NCBI GenBank assembly: GCA_003542415.1
Contig: DPKR01000137.1
Span: 1-6,447 of the forward strand
Direction of reading: 5' to 3'
Length of the DNA: 6,447 nucleotides
Source of the DNA: Alphaproteobacteria bacterium
GTDB taxonomy: Bacteria; Pseudomonadota; Alphaproteobacteria; RF32; CAG-239
A model generated the notes under the pieces. It had not been told where the DNA came from and did no database searches. It saw only the letters and a list, made by a program, of their open reading frames with translations. Below are positions 3,552-6,447 of this stretch, one piece after another. The position numbers were made by a program, and so were the translations under genes. The first letter of the stretch is position 1. Every line of letters begins with the position of its first letter.

Positions 3552-5476
3552 GAATTTTCTCCTTTATCTAAAGTTGATGGTTGCTCACCGTTTAAGTTAT
3601 GTAAAAATTGTTTTTCCATTTTCAAATATTGATCCAAGAGCCATTTTGAGCGGCTGATGATAAAGAGAGATATCATCAGCAAAACAAAAGTCATTTTGGT
3701 GTTTTCGGTCAAAAATTGGTGCACGGCCGTCATAATAAAAAACATCACAAGCAAAAGCCTGAAACTTGTTAAAACCAAAAGCGGCAGGCGGTTAACAGGC
3801 CTTGCATACCACAAAACAGCATAAATTTTTGCGATGCGTTCGTTTGAAATGAGTAAATTTTTAACTGTTTCCTTGTTGTCTTTCAAAACATTTTTGAAAA
3901 GAGATTGGTTTGAAGGAAGGCAATTTTCATCGTTACCGTTTTCTTTGCAATTCGGCAAAGCATCTTTCGGAGGCGCTTTTCTTAAATGGAGCTTTACAAG
4001 AAGGGCATTGATGCTGTCAACAACAACCAAATTCCACCCGATAAGCCCTTTCAAAAACGGAGACATCACAAGCAAAACAAGACCCGTTAAGATAATTCGC
4101 ATCGGCACATTTGGCAAATAGAGGCTCGCAAACGGGCGAACAACCTGCGAAAACAACGCAATGATGGCATATAAAATCAGTGAAAACAAAATGATGCGGA
4201 TAAAATAGCTCTTAAACAATGCTCGCCAGAGTTTTTCTTCTGTCATGGTTGTGACCTCTGATTTTGTTGCTTGATCAATATAATCACGCCATTTTTGAGG
4301 CAAAATCCGATCAAGAAATTTGTAGGCCTTCGGCGCAGAATTGATCATAATCGGGGTTAAAAATGTGGTGATGACTGAAACAGCGACAATAATTGGATAA
4401 ACAAAAGGATCTAAAACTTTTAAGCTCATACCGAGCGAGGCGATAATAAAGGCAAATTCACCGACTTGCGCAAGTGAAAATCCGCCTTGAACGGCAGTTT
4501 TTAAATTTTGCCCCGAAATCACAAAACCGGATGTTGAAAAAACAACTTGCCCGATGAGAACAACAAGGGTGATGATCAAAATCGGGTATGCATAAGTGAT
4601 AAACATTTCAGGGTCAACCATCATACCGACCGTGACGAAAAAGACGGCGCCGAACAAATCTTTCAGCGGCTTGATAACATTTTCAATGCGGTGTATGACA
4701 CCTGTTTCAGATAAAATGGAGCCCATAATGAACGCGCCGAGCGCAGATGAAAAGCCGGAATAAACAGCTAGGCTGACCATCGAAAGAGCAAGTGCAATGG
4801 AAACAAGCAAAAGCATTTCATCGTTTAAGAAGTTTTCAAGTTTTTTCAAAACTGTCGGGATGATATAAATGCCGGTGATAAAGCACAAAATTAAAAAGAT
4901 AAAGAGCTTTAAAACACTCAAACCGATGGCTCCGCCGTCAAAACCTTTACCGATGGCAATGGTGGGTAGCAAAACAAGGAGCAATACGCCCATAATATCT
5001 TCAATCACCAAAACGCCGAAAACAAGGTCTGTAAACTTTTGCTTTTTGATTTTCAAATCATCAAAAGCCTTGATGATAATGGTTGTTGAAGACATTGAAA
5101 TCATTGAGCCTAAAAAGAAGCTGTCTATGGTGCTCCAGCCTAAAAACAAACCGGTGTAATAGCCGCAAAAAAGAAGCAGAAAAATATCAAGTGTAGCTGT
5201 TAAAAGCGCAGATTTTCCAACGCTCACCATTTTGTTAAAGCTGAATTCAAGCCCGAGTGAAAAAAGCAAAAAGATCACGCCGATATCTGCCCACAAACTA
5301 AGGCTTGCTCTGTCTGAAACAGTTGGCACAAAATGAAAATAAGGACCGGCAAAAATGCCTGCAAGTAAATAGCCCAAAACCATCGGCTGCTTGAGTTTTT
5401 TGAAAATCAAAGTTGTGATGGCGGCATAAATCGTTATCAGCATTAAATCGGTGATAAGGGGGTGGAGTCCGTGCAT
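3548..5476 (-). CDS. CPA2-family cation:proton antiporter (KefB-like), no RCK domain
   Basis: This 642-aa inner-membrane protein should exchange Na+ or K+ for H+ and control cytoplasmic pH or ion content. Residues 5-380 form the Na+/H+ exchanger domain with about 12-13 hydrophobic segments. Diagnostic motifs are P-M-V-L-G-Y-L-L-A-G-I-F-A-G-P (31-45), L-L-F-S-L-G-L-E-F (70-78), M-S-S-T-T-I-I-I-K (128-136), the ion-site pair E159-D160 in V-I-E-D-I-M-G-V, and S-L-A-Q-V-G-E-F-A-F (334-343). The C-terminal part is unusual: a soluble linker (about 381-422), hydrophobic segments (423-446 and 458-490), a polar loop with two cysteines (about 498-545), two more hydrophobic segments (565-585 and 592-608), and a short tail. 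No nucleotide-binding TrkA-N or RCK-C domain follows. The start is supported by GAGGAA (minus strand, 5490-5485) eight bases upstream. It overlaps the downstream regulator by four bases. Ion specificity cannot be read from sequence. Confidence 0.9.
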   Translation of the reverse strand: MHGLHPLITDLMLITIYAAITTLIFKKLKQPMVLGYLLAGIFAGPYFHFVPTVSDRASLSLWADIGVIFLLFSLGLEFSFNKMVSVGKSALLTATLDIFLLLFCGYYTGLFLGWSTIDSFFLGSMISMSSTTIIIKAFDDLKIKKQKFTDLVFGVLVIEDIMGVLLLVLLPTIAIGKGFDGGAIGLSVLKLFIFLILCFITGIYIIPTVLKKLENFLNDEMLLLVSIALALSMVSLAVYSGFSSALGAFIMGSILSETGVIHRIENVIKPLKDLFGAVFFVTVGMMVDPEMFITYAYPILIITLVVLIGQVVFSTSGFVISGQNLKTAVQGGFSLAQVGEFAFIIASLGMSLKVLDPFVYPIIVAVSVITTFLTPIMINSAPKAYKFLDRILPQKWRDYIDQATKSEVTTMTEEKLWRALFKSYFIRIILFSLILYAIIALFSQVVRPFASLYLPNVPMRIILTGLVLLVMSPFLKGLIGWNLVVVDSINALLVKLHLRKAPPKDALPNCKENGNDENCLPSNQSLFKNVLKDNKETVKNLLISNERIAKIYAVLWYARPVNRLPLLVLTSFRLLLVMFFIMTAVHQFLTENTKMTFVLLMISLFIISRSKWLLDQYLKMEKQFLHNLNGEQPSTLDKGENS

Positions 5477-5511
5477 AATCTATATTCCTCATTTTTTAAT
5501 CATTGCAAAAT

Positions 5512-5537
5512 ATTATAACGAGGAAATATTAATATTT
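5512..5537 (-). promoter_or_regulatory. Possible antiporter promoter (-10) with adjacent palindrome
   Basis: The minus strand carries a perfect TATAAT (complement of 5512-5517), 35 bases upstream of the antiporter start. No good -35 is visible at the proper distance. A perfect 14-bp palindrome, AAATATTAATATTT (5524-5537), lies in the spacer/-35 region and could be an operator. The stretch is extremely AT-rich, so both matches could be chance. Confidence 0.35.
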
Positions 5538-5570
5538 TTATAAATTACAAGCTTATTTTTTTGCTTTCCT

Positions 5571-5599
5571 CTTGCGTTTGGAAGTTTTGAAACCCATAT
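5571..5599 (+). promoter_or_regulatory. Sigma-32 (RpoH) heat-shock promoter of htpG
   Basis: CTTGCGT (5571-5577), a 15-bp spacer and CCCATAT (5593-5599) closely match the heat-shock consensus CTTGAAA...CCCATnT with usual spacing. It lies 36 bp before the htpG ATG and predicts a start near 5606, giving a leader of about 30 nt. The gene downstream is a classical RpoH target, which supports the call. A vegetative alternative (TTGAAA at 5587-5592) has no good -10. Confidence 0.72.
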
Positions 5600-5635
5600 A
5601 AGAATTATGTTTTAACAAAAGGAGATTTTATAGCT

Positions 5636-6447
5636 ATGAGCGAAAAGATAGAATTTCAAACCGAAGTGGCAAAACTTTTGGATATTGTGATTAACTCACT
5701 TTATTCGGAAAAATATATTTTCTTGCGCGAATTGATTTCAAATGCAAGCGATGCCTGCGACAAGTTAAAGTTTTGGAGTTTGACAAACCCTGATGTGAAG
5801 GCGTCTTCTGCTTTTAAAATCACCATCACACCGGATGCGGAAAAGAACACATTGACCATTTCCGACAACGGTATCGGTATGAATAAAGATGATTTAATCA
5901 ACCATATCGGCACAATTGCCAAGTCAGGCACAGCAGACTTTGTGAAAAATATGAAAGACAACGGCTCGGCAGTTGACTTGATCGGGCAGTTCGGTGTGGG
6001 GTTTTATTCGGCCTTTATGGTGGCAAAAAAAGTTGAAATCACCACCAAAAAAGCCGGCGAAAGTGAGGCTTATCAATGGACGTCTGACGGGCTTGACGGC
6101 TTTGAAATCACGTCTGCAAAACGCGATGAAAACGGCACGGATATCAAACTTTTCTTAAAAGATGATGCCAAAGACTTTACTGACACAATTTATTTGAGGC
6201 ACATCATCCGCACATATTCTGACCATGTGGAATATCCGATTGTTTTAAATTTGGGCAAAGCAGGGGAAGAAACAGTCAACACAGCATCGGCTTTGTGGAC
6301 ACGCAACAAAGCGGAAATCACCGAAGATCAATATAAAGAATTTTATCATCACATTTCAAAAAACTTTGATGACCCGTGGATGACACTTCATTTTAAAGCA
6401 GAAGGAAGCATTGAATACAACGCGCTTTTATATATTCCTTCAAGCGC
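5636..6447 (+). CDS. htpG: Chaperone protein HtpG (bacterial Hsp90), N-terminal part
   Basis: The ATG at 5636 opens 270 codons that run off the window; full-length HtpG is usually about 620-640 aa, so the rest of the middle domain and the dimerisation domain are missing. HtpG is a cytosolic ATP-dependent homodimeric chaperone that remodels client proteins with the DnaK system. Residues 1-215 form the GHKL ATPase domain: F-Q-T-E-V-A-K-L-L-D (7-16), R-E-L-I-S-N-A-S-D-A (31-40) with catalytic E32 and Mg-binding N36, D77-N-G-I-G-M, G-T-I-A-K-S-G-T (92-99), and the glycine-rich lid I-G-Q-F-G-V-G-F-Y-S-A-F (116-127). The middle domain begins near A-L-W-T-R-N-K (219-225). All ATP-site residues are intact. 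GGAG (5621-5624) lies eleven bases before the start, a slightly long spacing, and the standard N-terminus (E-x-x-x-F-Q-T-E) supports this ATG. It is divergent from the antiporter and has its own heat-shock promoter. Confidence 0.97.
   Translation, partial: MSEKIEFQTEVAKLLDIVINSLYSEKYIFLRELISNASDACDKLKFWSLTNPDVKASSAFKITITPDAEKNTLTISDNGIGMNKDDLINHIGTIAKSGTADFVKNMKDNGSAVDLIGQFGVGFYSAFMVAKKVEITTKKAGESEAYQWTSDGLDGFEITSAKRDENGTDIKLFLKDDAKDFTDTIYLRHIIRTYSDHVEYPIVLNLGKAGEETVNTASALWTRNKAEITEDQYKEFYHHISKNFDDPWMTLHFKAEGSIEYNALLYIPSS

Noticed and set aside
3391..3657. Forward frame overlapping the regulator and the antiporter 3' end
   Set aside because: It runs antisense across two well-supported genes and matches nothing.
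3834..5159. Forward frames opposite the antiporter
   Set aside because: Lys/Ser/Pro-rich antisense of membrane segments; no start signals or domains.
5587..5611. Sigma-70 promoter for htpG from TTGAAA
   Set aside because: The only -10-like TATGTT gives a 13-bp spacer; the sigma-32 reading is much better.
5701..5961. Reverse frame opposite htpG
   Set aside because: The plus strand encodes canonical Hsp90 ATPase motifs throughout this stretch.

Overview
This window looks like chromosomal DNA from a low-to-moderate GC, probably anaerobic or fermentative alphaproteobacterium. The taxonomic clue is the gene at 840-1370, a DUF4167 protein, a family I know as characteristic of Alphaproteobacteria. 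The metabolic clue is the gene at 3312-3551, which matches the TM1266-type 'iron-only hydrogenase system regulator' family, usually found in anaerobes with [FeFe]-hydrogenases. A low-GC, host-associated uncultured alphaproteobacterium (for example a gut lineage) would fit, but this is inference from seven genes.

Layout. (1) 1-636 is the 3' part of an AT-rich ankyrin-repeat gene, closed by a strong intrinsic terminator at 653-685. (2) 686-839 is a leader region with a good promoter (697-724) and several small inverted repeats. (3) 840-2943 is a compact forward operon of DUF4167 protein, membrane-anchored metallophosphoesterase and an unrecognised 142-aa cysteine-containing protein. Both junctions are one-base TAATG overlaps. 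(4) 3015-3254 is a 79-aa two-cluster ferredoxin related to FdxA. No terminator separates it from the operon, so it may be partly co-transcribed. (5) A bidirectional terminator at 3276-3305 separates it from a reverse-strand operon. (6) 5476 down to 3312 is a CPA2/KefB-type cation:proton antiporter that overlaps (ATGA) the small TM1266-type regulator. (7) 5477-5635 is a divergent promoter region with a sigma-32-like heat-shock promoter. (8) 5636-6447 is the N-terminal 270 residues of the Hsp90 chaperone HtpG, which runs off the window.

How the genes relate. The ferredoxin and the hydrogenase-type regulator face each other and share a terminator, which fits an anaerobic redox theme. The antiporter lacks any RCK/TrkA regulatory domain and is translationally coupled to the small regulator, the most unusual arrangement here. 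HtpG is ordinary apart from its well-formed heat-shock promoter. I see no rRNA, tRNA, CRISPR array, transposase, phage gene or origin. I do not see a clear new multi-gene defence or biosynthetic system. The best candidates for something undescribed are the antiporter/regulator pair, the unknown protein at 2515-2943 and the structured leader at 716-821.
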